Source: Eubacterium sp.
GTDB taxonomy: Bacteria; Bacillota; Clostridia; Oscillospirales; Acutalibacteraceae
Assembly (NCBI GenBank): GCA_029050995.1
Contig: JAIDLO010000090.1
Location: forward strand, 1-25,335
DNA length: 25,335 nt
Direction: 5' to 3'
The position numbers were made by a program, and so were the translations under genes. This document shows positions 14,898-23,105 of this stretch, piece after piece; the stretch's first letter is position 1; each line of letters begins with the position of its first letter. Under the pieces are notes generated by a model. It did not search any database and was not told where the DNA came from. It saw nothing but the letters and a program-made list of their open reading frames with translations.

Positions 14898-15610
14898 TGA
14901 TCATATTTCCGGCAATAGATATAATAGACGGTAAACCTGTTCGCCTTTACAAAGGGGATTTTTCAACTGCACATCAGGTTGCCGATAATGCGCTTGAAAC
15001 GGCTTTTCAGTTTGAAAAGGCAGGCGCTTTGTGGATTCATATGGTTGATCTTGACGGTTCTTTGCAAAAAAAACCTGTAAATGCAAAAACCTTTACAGAG
15101 GTTGCAAACGAAACAGGGCTTAAGGTTGAGATCGGCGGCGGTATCCGAACGATGCAGGATATAGATTTTTATGTAAACAACAATATCAGCCGTATTATTC
15201 TCGGCTCTGTTGCACTTAAAAATCCAAATCTTGTTAAAGAAGCGGTTAAGGAATTCGGCGATGTTATTGCTGTTGGCATTGATGCGAAAAACGGCTATGC
15301 TGCCACTGAGGGATGGACAGAAGGCTCTGATGTTTATTTCACGGAGCTTGCAAAGCGAATGGAGGATGTTGGTGTTAAAACAATTATTTATACCGATATT
15401 TCTAAGGACGGCACTTTGAGCGGTCCGAATATCGAACAGCTTGTTGAAATAAACAATGCCGTTTCCTGTGATATAACTGCTTCGGGCGGTGTTACAAATC
15501 TTGATGATATTATTGCGCTTAAAAATGAGGGGCTTTATGGTGCAATCTGCGGAAAAAGCCTTTATAATAAAACACTTATCCTTGAAGAAGCAATAGAGGT
15601 GTGCAAATGA
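14897..15610 (+). CDS. hisA: ProFAR isomerase (phosphoribosylformimino-AICAR-phosphate isomerase)
   Basis: HisA isomerises ProFAR to PRFAR, the substrate of the HisH-HisF synthase. It is a 237-residue half-barrel-repeat TIM barrel. FPAIDIIDGKPVRLYKGDF at the N-terminus carries catalytic Asp8, and YTDISKDGTLSGPN in the second half carries the other catalytic Asp (167). Phosphate-binding loops GGGIRTM and SGGVTNLDD are clear. The N-terminal ID-IDGK-VRL pattern marks HisA rather than HisF. AAAGGAG at 14883-14889 is the ribosome site. In most Firmicutes hisH and hisF flank this gene, but here hisB precedes it directly and hisI follows with an ATGA overlap. Confidence 0.96.
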   Translation: MIIFPAIDIIDGKPVRLYKGDFSTAHQVADNALETAFQFEKAGALWIHMVDLDGSLQKKPVNAKTFTEVANETGLKVEIGGGIRTMQDIDFYVNNNISRIILGSVALKNPNLVKEAVKEFGDVIAVGIDAKNGYAATEGWTEGSDVYFTELAKRMEDVGVKTIIYTDISKDGTLSGPNIEQLVEINNAVSCDITASGGVTNLDDIIALKNEGLYGAICGKSLYNKTLILEEAIEVCK

Positions 15611-15933
15611 TAGATGTAGAAAAATATTTCAAAAAAGCAGATTTGATCCCTGCAATTATTCAGGAGGACGGCACAAACGAGGTGCTTATGCTTGCTTATA
15701 TGAACAGAGAGTCTATGCAGAAAACACTTAAAACAGGCTATACATGGTTCTGGTCAAGAAGCAGGCAGGAGCTTTGGAATAAGGGTGCAACAAGCGGTCA
15801 TCTTCAAAAAATCGTTTCAATTCACGGCGATTGTGATGACGACACCTTGCTTATTAAAGTGATTCAGACAGGAGCAGCCTGCCATACAGGCAATCATTCC
15901 TGCTTCTTTAATGAAATAAAATGTGAGAATTAA
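15607..15933 (+). CDS. hisI: Phosphoribosyl-AMP cyclohydrolase
   Basis: HisI opens the adenine ring of PR-AMP, a zinc- and Mg-dependent step. The 108-residue protein holds the whole family signature: MLAYMN, WSRSRQELWNKGATSGH, then DCDDDTLLIKV, and CHTGNHSCF with the zinc cysteines. It is stand-alone rather than fused to the pyrophosphohydrolase as in enteric bacteria. The ATG at 15607 overlaps the hisA stop as ATGA; an in-frame GTG at 15601 would add only two residues. hisE follows after 14 bases, so the two reactions next to each other in the pathway are also adjacent here. Confidence 0.96.
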   Translation: MIDVEKYFKKADLIPAIIQEDGTNEVLMLAYMNRESMQKTLKTGYTWFWSRSRQELWNKGATSGHLQKIVSIHGDCDDDTLLIKVIQTGAACHTGNHSCFFNEIKCEN

Positions 15934-15947
15934 GGAGAAAATGACTG

Positions 15948-16271
15948 ATGGATTTAATCAAAAACGAATATCAGGTTATTATAGAAAGAAAAAATGAAAA
16001 AGCTGAGGGCTCTTATACAGCTTATCTTTTTGAACAGGGAATTGATAAAATTCTTAAAAAGGTTGGCGAGGAATGTACCGAAATGGTTATTGCCGCTAAG
16101 AATAATGATAAGGAAGAAACTGTTTATGAAGTAACAGATCTAATTTATCATACCCTTGTTATGATGGCAAATCAGGGCATTACGCCTGAAGATATTGAAG
16201 CTGAGCTTGAAAAAAGAGCAGCAAAGCGCGGCAATCTTAAAAAATTTCATCAGGTGGATAAAAACTCATAA
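15948..16271 (+). CDS. hisE: Phosphoribosyl-ATP pyrophosphohydrolase
   Basis: HisE removes pyrophosphate from PR-ATP, step two of the pathway, right after HisG. The 107-residue all-helical protein of the MazG-like superfamily has SYTAYLFEQGIDKILKKVGEE, with the E-E-x-x-E type metal helix continuing as CTEMVIAAKN, followed by VTDLIYHTLVMM, the other metal helix, and a basic tail. AAGGAG at 15932-15937 is the ribosome site. The stop overlaps the recJ start by one base (TAATG), so the his genes run without a break into the recJ-rel segment. Confidence 0.95.
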   Translation: MDLIKNEYQVIIERKNEKAEGSYTAYLFEQGIDKILKKVGEECTEMVIAAKNNDKEETVYEVTDLIYHTLVMMANQGITPEDIEAELEKRAAKRGNLKKFHQVDKNS

Positions 16272-18295
16272 TGGCATATAAAAAATGGATAATCGCAGAT
16301 GTTGATAAAGAAAAGGCTTCTGCTTTAAGTGAACAATTTAATATTGATCCATTTATAGCATTAATGCTGATTTCAAGGGGGATAGAGAGCAGTGCCGAAG
16401 TGGCAAACTTTTTAGCCTCCTCTTACGATTTTTCAGACCCTTTTCTTTTTTATGATATGGAAAGGGCTGTTTCTGCTATTGAAGAGGCTGTTGATTACGG
16501 CGAAAAGATTACTGTTTTCGGAGATTATGACTGTGACGGCGTAACCTCAACCGTGCTTTTATATACCCTTTTAAAGGATATGGGCGCGGATGTTGATTAT
16601 TATATTCCCTCCCGTCTGAATGAGGGATATGGAATGAATAAGGCAGCTATTGATAAAATCAATGAAAACGGAACAAAGCTGATTATTACGGTTGATAACG
16701 GAATATCTGCAATAGAAGAGGCCGAATATATCTATTCTCTCGGTATGCGTCTTGTTGTAACAGATCATCATCAGATTGGAGAAACGCTCCCGAAAGCAGA
16801 GGCTGTTGTAAATCCGCATAGAACTGAAAATGAAATTGAATTTCGCGATTATGCCGGTGTTGGTGTTGCGTTTAAGCTTGCTTGCGCTGTTTATGGGGAT
16901 ACGGAAGATATGCTTTATCAGTTTGCCGATTTGGTTGCACTTGGCACGATTTCCGATGTTATGCCTCTTGTTGATGAAAACAGAGCTTTTGTAAAAGCGG
17001 GAATCAAGCTTATAAACAGCGGTTCACGAATCGGTATTGAGGCTTTGAAAAAAGCAGCAGGTGCAGGGGATAAAAAATTAACTGCAACCGATATAGCATT
17101 TACGCTTTGCCCAAGAATCAATGCAACCGGCAGAGTTGATGATGCAGCAAGAGCAGTAGAGCTTCTTATTTGTGAAAATGAAGAGGATGCTGCTTTCAAG
17201 GCAGATCAGATTAATATTGATAATGCACACAGGCAGGAAATTGAGCAGAATATTTTTGATGATGTTATGCTTCAGATTGCTGAAAACCCGGACCTTGCAA
17301 AAAACAGAGTGATTGTTGTATGCGGTAAAGATTATCATATGGGTGTTGTAGGTATTGTTGCCGCAAAGGTACTTGAGGAATATGGTAAGCCAACGATTAT
17401 TTTAACCGAAGAAGACGGCTTGGCAATGGGCTCTGCAAGAAGTATAGACGGCTTTAATATTTATGAAGCGATTTCTGCGTGCTCGGATATGCTGGATCAT
17501 TTCGGCGGTCATCCGAAAGCAGCAGGCTTGGGGCTTCCTATAGCGGATGTTGATGCATTCAGAATGCGTATAAATGAATATGCAGTTTCCGCTTATCCCG
17601 TTATGCCTGTTCAATCCATTCAGGTTGATTTTAAAATTTCGCCAAGGTTTCTGAATGTTGAATTGGTTGATGCGCTTTCTGTTTTAGAGCCGTTCGGCGA
17701 GGCAAACAGAAATGCGTCATTCGCGCTGATGAATTTAAGAGTTCTTTCCGTAACGCCAATGGGCAACGGAAAGCATATCAGGCTTGAATGTGAAAAGAAA
17801 GGAAAAACCTTTAAAATATCTAAATTCAGATGCACGGTAGAGGATTTCCCTTTTGCAGCAGGCGATTTTATAGATGTTGTTGTTAAGGTATCAAAAAATC
17901 TATATAACGGCAGGGAATATCTTTCTCTTCAGGCTGCGGACCTTAAAAGGCACGGAAATGATGACGACAGGTATTTTGCCGAAAAAGAAGAATATGAGCT
18001 TTTTGTACTGCATAAAAATAATTCCGAAAATGTACTCCCAAGCAGAGAAGATTGCTCGGTTGTCTATAAATTCCTAAGGCAGAAAAAGGGCTGGCATTAT
18101 GGCTTTGATGAGCTTTATTTTGCTTTGAATTCTGTTACATATGGTAAATTGAAATTTGCTCTTGAAGCTTTTTCGGAATGTAATCTGATTGAATATAATG
18201 AAGATGATATCAACATTTGTGATGTAAGTGCAAAGGTTGATTTAATGAATACACCTGTTATAAAAAAACTGAAAGGAAGATTGAACCTTGAGTGA
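16271..18295 (+). CDS. recJ: Single-strand-specific 5'-3' exonuclease RecJ
   Basis: RecJ degrades 5'-ended single-stranded DNA in recombination and base-excision or mismatch repair, using Mn/Mg. The 674-residue protein has the DHH-family motifs in order: FGDYDCDG with D85, D87 and D89; ITVDNGIS; the name-giving D165-H-H167; LGTISDVMPL; RINATGRVDDA; and the DHHA1 GGHPKAAGL near 413-420. An OB-fold region follows (about 450-560), and the C-terminal extension, ending in a helix-turn-helix-like stretch, is common in Firmicutes. An AGGTGG lies rather far upstream (about 13 bases), so translation may depend on coupling with hisE. The stop overlaps rel by eight bases. Confidence 0.95.
   Translation: MAYKKWIIADVDKEKASALSEQFNIDPFIALMLISRGIESSAEVANFLASSYDFSDPFLFYDMERAVSAIEEAVDYGEKITVFGDYDCDGVTSTVLLYTLLKDMGADVDYYIPSRLNEGYGMNKAAIDKINENGTKLIITVDNGISAIEEAEYIYSLGMRLVVTDHHQIGETLPKAEAVVNPHRTENEIEFRDYAGVGVAFKLACAVYGDTEDMLYQFADLVALGTISDVMPLVDENRAFVKAGIKLINSGSRIGIEALKKAAGAGDKKLTATDIAFTLCPRINATGRVDDAARAVELLICENEEDAAFKADQINIDNAHRQEIEQNIFDDVMLQIAENPDLAKNRVIVVCGKDYHMGVVGIVAAKVLEEYGKPTIILTEEDGLAMGSARSIDGFNIYEAISACSDMLDHFGGHPKAAGLGLPIADVDAFRMRINEYAVSAYPVMPVQSIQVDFKISPRFLNVELVDALSVLEPFGEANRNASFALMNLRVLSVTPMGNGKHIRLECEKKGKTFKISKFRCTVEDFPFAAGDFIDVVVKVSKNLYNGREYLSLQAADLKRHGNDDDRYFAEKEEYELFVLHKNNSENVLPSREDCSVVYKFLRQKKGWHYGFDELYFALNSVTYGKLKFALEAFSECNLIEYNEDDINICDVSAKVDLMNTPVIKKLKGRLNLE
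18272..18290 (+). promoter_or_regulatory. Ribosome binding site setting the TTG start of rel
   Basis: AAAGGAAG at 18272-18279 lies eight bases before TTG at 18288-18290. No in-frame ATG or GTG is placed near it, and the nearby GTG at 18292 is in another frame. The site is inside the 3' end of recJ, so rel translation starts at a non-canonical codon and is coupled to recJ. Confidence 0.75.
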
Positions 18296-20474
18296 ATATA
18301 ACGACGGTTTTGATGCTTTTTTTGAAGAAATAATAAAGCATCCCCAATATAATGCTGAAAAAATTAAAGAGGCGTATGAGCTTGCAAACAAGGCACATTC
18401 AGGTCAGAAAAGGCGTTCGGGTGAGCCGTATATTATGCATCCTGTTGCTGTTGCAGAAATTCTTTTCAAGCTTGGAATGGATAATGAATGTATTGTCGGT
18501 GCACTGCTTCATGATGTAGTTGAGGATACGGAATATACGCTTTCTTATATTGGCGACCTTTTTGGTGCTGATGTAGAGCTTCTTGTTGACGGTGTTACAA
18601 AGCTTGGCCAGATTCCGCTTTCAACAAGGGAAGAGGTGCAGGCTGAAAATATCCGTAAAATGTTTATGGCTATGAACAAGGATGTTCGTGTTATTATCAT
18701 TAAGCTTGCAGACAGGCTTCATAATATGCGTACGCTTCAGCATATGCCTGAATATAAGCAACGCGAAAAAAGCCTTGAAACGCTTGAAATCTATGCGCCG
18801 ATTGCGCATCGTCTTGGTATCCGTGCAATTAAAGAGGAGCTTGAGGATGCGGCAGTCAGATATCTTGATCCTATTGCATATAAGGAAATTGAAAACTCTC
18901 TTTCTATGAAGCAGGAGGAGGGCGAAAGCTTCCTGAATGATATTAAAACGCAGCTTAACAACAGAATTTCACCGATTATCGAAAATGCGAATATAACATC
19001 AAGAGTGAAATCTGTTCACGGCATTTTCAGAAAGGTGTATATCAAGGGCAAATCCTTTGAGGAAATTTATGATATCTATGCAGTCAGAATTATCGTAAAT
19101 TCTATGATAGATTGCTATAATGTGCTTGGTATTGTTCACGATATGTTCAAGCCGCTTCCGGGCAGATTCAAGGATTATATCTCAACCCCGAAGCCGAATA
19201 TGTATCAATCTCTGCATACAACGGTATTATCTCCAAGCGGTGTTCCGTTTGAAATTCAGATCAGAACATGGGAAATGCACAGAACGGCTGAATTCGGTAT
19301 CGCAGCCCACTGGAAATATAAGCTCGGCAAGGGCGGCAAGGACAGCCTTGATGCAGGGCTTTCGTGGATTCATCGTATGCTTGAAACAGGCGAGGAATCC
19401 GATACACCTGAAGATTTAGTTGCAAACATCAAGGGCGATTTGTCTGTTGAAGAGGTGTATGTATTTACACCTAAGGGCGAAATCAAAAGCCTGCCAACCG
19501 GCTCAACTGTTATTGACTTTGCTTATGCTATTCATTCGGCAGTCGGCAATAAAATGGTTGGCGCTAAGGTAGACGGCAGAATTGTTCCGATTGATTATAA
19601 GGTTAAAACAGGTGAAAGAATTGAAATTTTAACCTCTAAGCAGAATAAAGGTCCAAGCAAGGATTGGCTCTCCATTGTCCGTACAGGCGAGGCAAGAAAT
19701 AAAATCCGTACTTGGTTTAAAAAGGAAAGACGGGAAGAGAATATTGAAGAGGGCAAGCTTATTGTTGAAAAAGAGCTTCGCCGAAACTTTATTCGTCTTT
19801 CAGGCGATAAATATAATGATTTTATCGTAAGAATTGCAGAGCGTCAGCATTTCAGTGATACGGATGAATTCTATGCATCTGTCGGCTACGGCGGCATTCA
19901 GATCAACCGTCTTATGCCCGGTATCAAGGATGAATACAACAGAAACTGGAAAGAAGAAAAAGAGCAGGAAAAGCCTGCTTCGTCAAATGTTGTTGATAAG
20001 CCGAGAAAAGCATCTTCCTCCAATGGTATTATTGTTGAGGGCATTGATAACTGCCTTATCAAAATGGCAAATTGCTGTTCTCCGCTTCCGGGCGAAGAAA
20101 TTGTCGGCTTTATAACAAGAGGGCATGGACTTTCCATTCATAAGCGAAACTGCGTAAATGTTCCGCTTGATATAGAGAATTGCCCTGAACCTGAACGCTG
20201 GATTAAAGCGTATTGGGATGAAAATGTTAAAATTGAAACGAAATCTACGCTTGATGTTTATGCGATAGACAGAGATGGTGTTGTTCTTGATATTACAAGC
20301 ACATTGATGAATATGCATGTTAAAATTCATTCTATCAATGCTCGTCCCATTAATGACGGAAATTGCTTAACTACATTAACTGTTGCAGTAAACAGCAAGG
20401 AGCATCTTGATAATATTACAAGAATTATAAAAAAGATAGACGGTGTTTATCATATTGAAAGAAGCGGTGTTTAA
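18288..20474 (+). CDS. rel: Bifunctional (p)ppGpp synthetase/hydrolase Rel
   Basis: Rel makes the alarmone (p)ppGpp from ATP and GDP/GTP during starvation, and degrades it otherwise. The 728-residue, full-length long RSH protein has all domains. The HD hydrolase has H51 in YIMHP, H75-D76 in LLHDVVEDT and DRLHNMRT. The synthetase has YDIYAVRIIV, then RFKD at 293-296, the variant typical of bifunctional Rel (EFDD marks synthetase-only RelA), and YQSLHTTV and QIRTWEMHRTAE. A TGS domain (about 384-445), a helical part, a zinc-finger-like domain with ANCCSPLPG and KRNC, and a C-terminal ACT domain follow. The start is a TTG. The next gene, dtd, begins on the base after the stop. A rare-start codon may hold its level low. 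Confidence 0.96.
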   Translation: MSEYNDGFDAFFEEIIKHPQYNAEKIKEAYELANKAHSGQKRRSGEPYIMHPVAVAEILFKLGMDNECIVGALLHDVVEDTEYTLSYIGDLFGADVELLVDGVTKLGQIPLSTREEVQAENIRKMFMAMNKDVRVIIIKLADRLHNMRTLQHMPEYKQREKSLETLEIYAPIAHRLGIRAIKEELEDAAVRYLDPIAYKEIENSLSMKQEEGESFLNDIKTQLNNRISPIIENANITSRVKSVHGIFRKVYIKGKSFEEIYDIYAVRIIVNSMIDCYNVLGIVHDMFKPLPGRFKDYISTPKPNMYQSLHTTVLSPSGVPFEIQIRTWEMHRTAEFGIAAHWKYKLGKGGKDSLDAGLSWIHRMLETGEESDTPEDLVANIKGDLSVEEVYVFTPKGEIKSLPTGSTVIDFAYAIHSAVGNKMVGAKVDGRIVPIDYKVKTGERIEILTSKQNKGPSKDWLSIVRTGEARNKIRTWFKKERREENIEEGKLIVEKELRRNFIRLSGDKYNDFIVRIAERQHFSDTDEFYASVGYGGIQINRLMPGIKDEYNRNWKEEKEQEKPASSNVVDKPRKASSSNGIIVEGIDNCLIKMANCCSPLPGEEIVGFITRGHGLSIHKRNCVNVPLDIENCPEPERWIKAYWDENVKIETKSTLDVYAIDRDGVVLDITSTLMNMHVKIHSINARPINDGNCLTTLTVAVNSKEHLDNITRIIKKIDGVYHIERSGV

Positions 20475-20927
20475 ATGAAAGCTGTTATTCAGCGTGTTAT
20501 AAATTCTAATGTTAAAATAGACGGCGAGGTTGCAGGCGAAGTCGGAAAGGGCTTTATGATTCTTCTTGGTGTTATGCAGGGGGATACGAAGGCTGATGCA
20601 GATAAACTTGTTAAAAAAATTCCGTATCTTCGCATTTTTGAAGATGAAAACGGAAAAATGAATCTTTCCTGTCTTGATGTTAATGGAGAAATGCTTGTTA
20701 TTTCTCAGTTTACGCTCTGTGCCGATTGCTCTCACGGCAGAAGGCCAAGCTTTATTAAGTCTGCACCGCCTGATGAAGCCAATATGCTTTATGAATATTT
20801 TGTTGAAGAATTGAAAAATGCGGGTGTTTCAAAGGTTGCAACAGGACGCTTTGGTGCGGATATGAAGGTTGAACTTATCAATGACGGCCCTGTAACGATA
20901 ATTCTGGATAGTGGTGAATTAAAATGA
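20475..20927 (+). CDS. dtd: D-aminoacyl-tRNA deacylase
   Basis: Dtd frees tRNAs charged with D-amino acids or glycine on the wrong tRNA, a translation quality-control step. The 150-residue length is standard. Family marks are KAVIQRV at the N-terminus, LRIFEDENGKMNLS, the active-site SQFTLCAD block, GRRPSF, and the cross-subunit NDGPVTI near the C-terminus. It starts directly after the rel stop, with no own gap, and ends in an ATGA overlap with the next gene. The rel-dtd pair is a very common arrangement in Firmicutes. Confidence 0.96.
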   Translation: MKAVIQRVINSNVKIDGEVAGEVGKGFMILLGVMQGDTKADADKLVKKIPYLRIFEDENGKMNLSCLDVNGEMLVISQFTLCADCSHGRRPSFIKSAPPDEANMLYEYFVEELKNAGVSKVATGRFGADMKVELINDGPVTIILDSGELK

Positions 20928-21538
20928 TAAATGTTAAATCTGTTTGCCTTGGCGAACTTGAGAATAATTGTTATCTCTTAACGGATGAAGAAAGCGGTAA
21001 ATCTGCTTTGGTTGACTGCACGGAGGCATCCGCCAAAATGCTTGCCTTTCTGGGAAATGCAGATTTGGAATATATACTTTTAACGCATGGGCATTATGAC
21101 CATATCGGCGGCGTTAAGGAAATCAAAGAAAGGTATCATGCAAAGGCAGTTATAAGCGAAGCCGATGCAGGAATGCTCTCTTCGTCAAAACTCAGCCTAG
21201 CGGCTTTCTGCGGCGGTGCTCAGAATAATACAAATGCTGATATTCTTGTAAAAGACGAGGATGTTCTTACGCTCGGCAATACGGAGATTAAAGTTATGGC
21301 AACGCCGGGGCATACAAAGGGCGGCGTTTGCTATATTGCGGATGATGTTATTTTTACAGGCGATACCTTGTTCTGCTGCTCCTGCGGAAGAACAGATTTT
21401 CCGGGCGGCTCTTTCAGTGAGATTAAAGACAGCCTTCATCGTCTTTCTGCTCTTGATAAGAATTATAAGATTTATCCCGGACACGAAGAATTTTCTACGC
21501 TTGATTTTGAAAAGCAAAATAATCCCTATATGAGTTAA
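20924..21538 (+). CDS. Metallo-beta-lactamase-fold hydrolase (glyoxalase-II-like)
   Basis: The 204-residue cytosolic protein has the complete metal motif T-H55-G-H-Y-D-H60, then TPGHTKGGVCY, FTGDTLF and PGHE, the pattern of glyoxalase II/YcbL-type small hydrolases with two metals. No membrane segment or extra domain is present, and it is shorter than true glyoxalase II, which has a C-terminal substrate domain; the substrate therefore cannot be read from the sequence. A gene of this type between dtd and hemZ is a recurring arrangement in Clostridia. It overlaps dtd by ATGA and is three bases before hemZ. Confidence 0.9.
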   Translation: MINVKSVCLGELENNCYLLTDEESGKSALVDCTEASAKMLAFLGNADLEYILLTHGHYDHIGGVKEIKERYHAKAVISEADAGMLSSSKLSLAAFCGGAQNNTNADILVKDEDVLTLGNTEIKVMATPGHTKGGVCYIADDVIFTGDTLFCCSCGRTDFPGGSFSEIKDSLHRLSALDKNYKIYPGHEEFSTLDFEKQNNPYMS

Positions 21539-21541
21539 ATT

Positions 21542-22993
21542 ATGATCATACTTGTTAAAAATCATCCATATCGCTATGATATGGAAAATATAAGCACGAT
21601 ATTTTTTCCCTATGAAAAAATAAGAATATTTGAAAATGCTTGTGATGAAACAGATCCTGTTACCGTTATAACGGAAATTAAAGATAATGTTTTAACAGTT
21701 GATGCTTCTGTTTATGATAAGCAGAAATCGGAAAGTGTTACTGCTGATGATAAAACGGATTTGCAGAATGCACTTTCTGTGCTTTTATATCATGTGCTTT
21801 CCGATATTCTTGAAATCAAATATCCTTGGGGGCTTTTATATGGTGTTCGTCCCGCAAGAAGAATGCATGCTTTAACGGACAGCTCGTCCGAAGCCGAAGC
21901 AAAACGCGTTTTTAAGGAAAAATATCTTGTTAATGATGAAAAAACAGAGCTTACATCCTCTGTTATGCACAGTGAAAATAAAATTATTGCGTTATCTGGG
22001 TGTAAAAGTTTTTCCCTTTACATATCAATTCCTTTCTGCCCAACAAGGTGTTCCTACTGTTCTTTTGTATCACACGCCATTGAAAACACAGTTAAGCTTG
22101 TTGAACCGTATGTTGATTTGCTGATTAAGGAACTTGAAGAAACAGGAAGATATGCTAAAGCACTAGGCTTAAAGCTGGAAACGATTTATTTCGGCGGCGG
22201 TACGCCAACAACGCTTTCAGCTAAAAATCTTTCCCGCCTTTTTGATGCAATAGAAAAGAATTTTGATTTAAGCACAGTCCGTGAATATACTGTTGAAGCG
22301 GGCAGACCGGATACTGTTACAAAGGATAAGCTTCTTGCTTTGAAATCAGCAGGTGTTTCACGAATCAGTATCAATCCGCAAACCTTTAATGATGATGTTT
22401 TAAAGAAAATCGGCAGGCATCATACTTCTGCTGAAACGCTTTCTGCCTTCGAGCTTGCAAGAAACTGCGGCTTTGATCATATAAATATGGATTTCATTGC
22501 AGGCTTGCCAAGTGATACAATTGAATCTTTTGAAAAGAGCTTGTGTAAAGGCATAGAACTTGACACCGAATCTATAACGATTCACACACTTTCGCTTAAA
22601 AGCGGTGCCTATATGGCTACAAAAGAAGCTGCTTTTGACAGCTCGCCGAAGAAAATTGTTGCCTCAATGGTTGATTTCAGCAATAAAATCTTAAGGGATA
22701 ATCAGTATCATCCGTATTATATGTATCGCCAGGGCAAATCTCTTGGTAATCTTGAAAATGTAGGCTGGTGCAGGGATGGATATGATTGCCTTTATAATGT
22801 TTTTATGATGGATGAAACGCATACTGTTCTTGCTGTTGGTGCAGGCGCAGTTATTAAGCTTAAGGATCCCAAATCGGGAAAGATAGAGCGGGTTTATAAT
22901 TATAAGTATCCGTATGAATATATAGACCGCTTTGATGAAATTCTTAAACGCAAGCAAAGTATATCTCGCTTTTATAATGAATATAGTATATAA
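21542..22993 (+). CDS. hemZ: Radical SAM coproporphyrinogen dehydrogenase-like protein HemZ
   Basis: HemZ is a HemN-like radical SAM protein annotated as oxygen-independent coproporphyrinogen III dehydrogenase. The 483-residue product has an N-terminal non-catalytic region (about 1-155), then the [4Fe-4S] motif CPTRCSYC with C166, C170 and C173. After this come the SAM-binding FGGGTPTTL, EAGRPDT, RISINPQTF and MDFIAGLP, and a C-terminal HemN-like part with YYMYRQGK and AVGAGA. EAGRPDT with SINPQTF marks HemZ instead of HemN (usually N-P and GVQS). No other haem gene is here, so its true role in this organism is open. It is the last gene of the long operon. Confidence 0.9.
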   Translation: MIILVKNHPYRYDMENISTIFFPYEKIRIFENACDETDPVTVITEIKDNVLTVDASVYDKQKSESVTADDKTDLQNALSVLLYHVLSDILEIKYPWGLLYGVRPARRMHALTDSSSEAEAKRVFKEKYLVNDEKTELTSSVMHSENKIIALSGCKSFSLYISIPFCPTRCSYCSFVSHAIENTVKLVEPYVDLLIKELEETGRYAKALGLKLETIYFGGGTPTTLSAKNLSRLFDAIEKNFDLSTVREYTVEAGRPDTVTKDKLLALKSAGVSRISINPQTFNDDVLKKIGRHHTSAETLSAFELARNCGFDHINMDFIAGLPSDTIESFEKSLCKGIELDTESITIHTLSLKSGAYMATKEAAFDSSPKKIVASMVDFSNKILRDNQYHPYYMYRQGKSLGNLENVGWCRDGYDCLYNVFMMDETHTVLAVGAGAVIKLKDPKSGKIERVYNYKYPYEYIDRFDEILKRKQSISRFYNEYSI

Positions 22994-23021
22994 GCAGTAA
23001 ATTATTAATATTATATAAATT

Positions 23022-23064
23022 ATTACCGCTTGTATTTGAAATGCTTGTTAAACGGTAATATAAT
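23022..23064 (+). promoter_or_regulatory. Promoter within a spaced inverted repeat, upstream of the coiled-coil gene
   Basis: TTGAAA (23036-23041) and a perfect TATAAT (23059-23064) are separated by 17 bases, a strong sigma-A promoter, with an AT-rich stretch upstream. ATTACCG (23022-23028) and its exact inverse CGGTAAT (23053-23059) flank the -35 box, the second arm touching the -10 box. The arm centres are 31 bases apart, about three helical turns, which would suit binding of a dimer or a looped pair of proteins. A role as an operator is inference. Confidence 0.6.
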
Positions 23065-23105
23065 TGCTTTGGCATATGAAATTTTTGATTGAAAGGGTTT
23101 TAATT

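Noticed and set aside
14897..15610. hisA being hisF or a dual HisA/TrpF (PriA) enzyme
   Set aside because: The N-terminal IDIIDGKPVRL pattern is that of HisA, and nothing in the sequence or context (trpF need) supports dual use.
22994..23059. ATTACCG/CGGTAAT as the intrinsic terminator of hemZ
   Set aside because: Seven pairs with a 24-base loop and no T tract form a poor terminator; the arms fit better as DNA sites around the promoter.
23064..23105. Upstream start for the coiled-coil gene
   Set aside because: It would begin at the -10 box of the promoter, whereas GAAAGGG is placed for the ATG at 23106.
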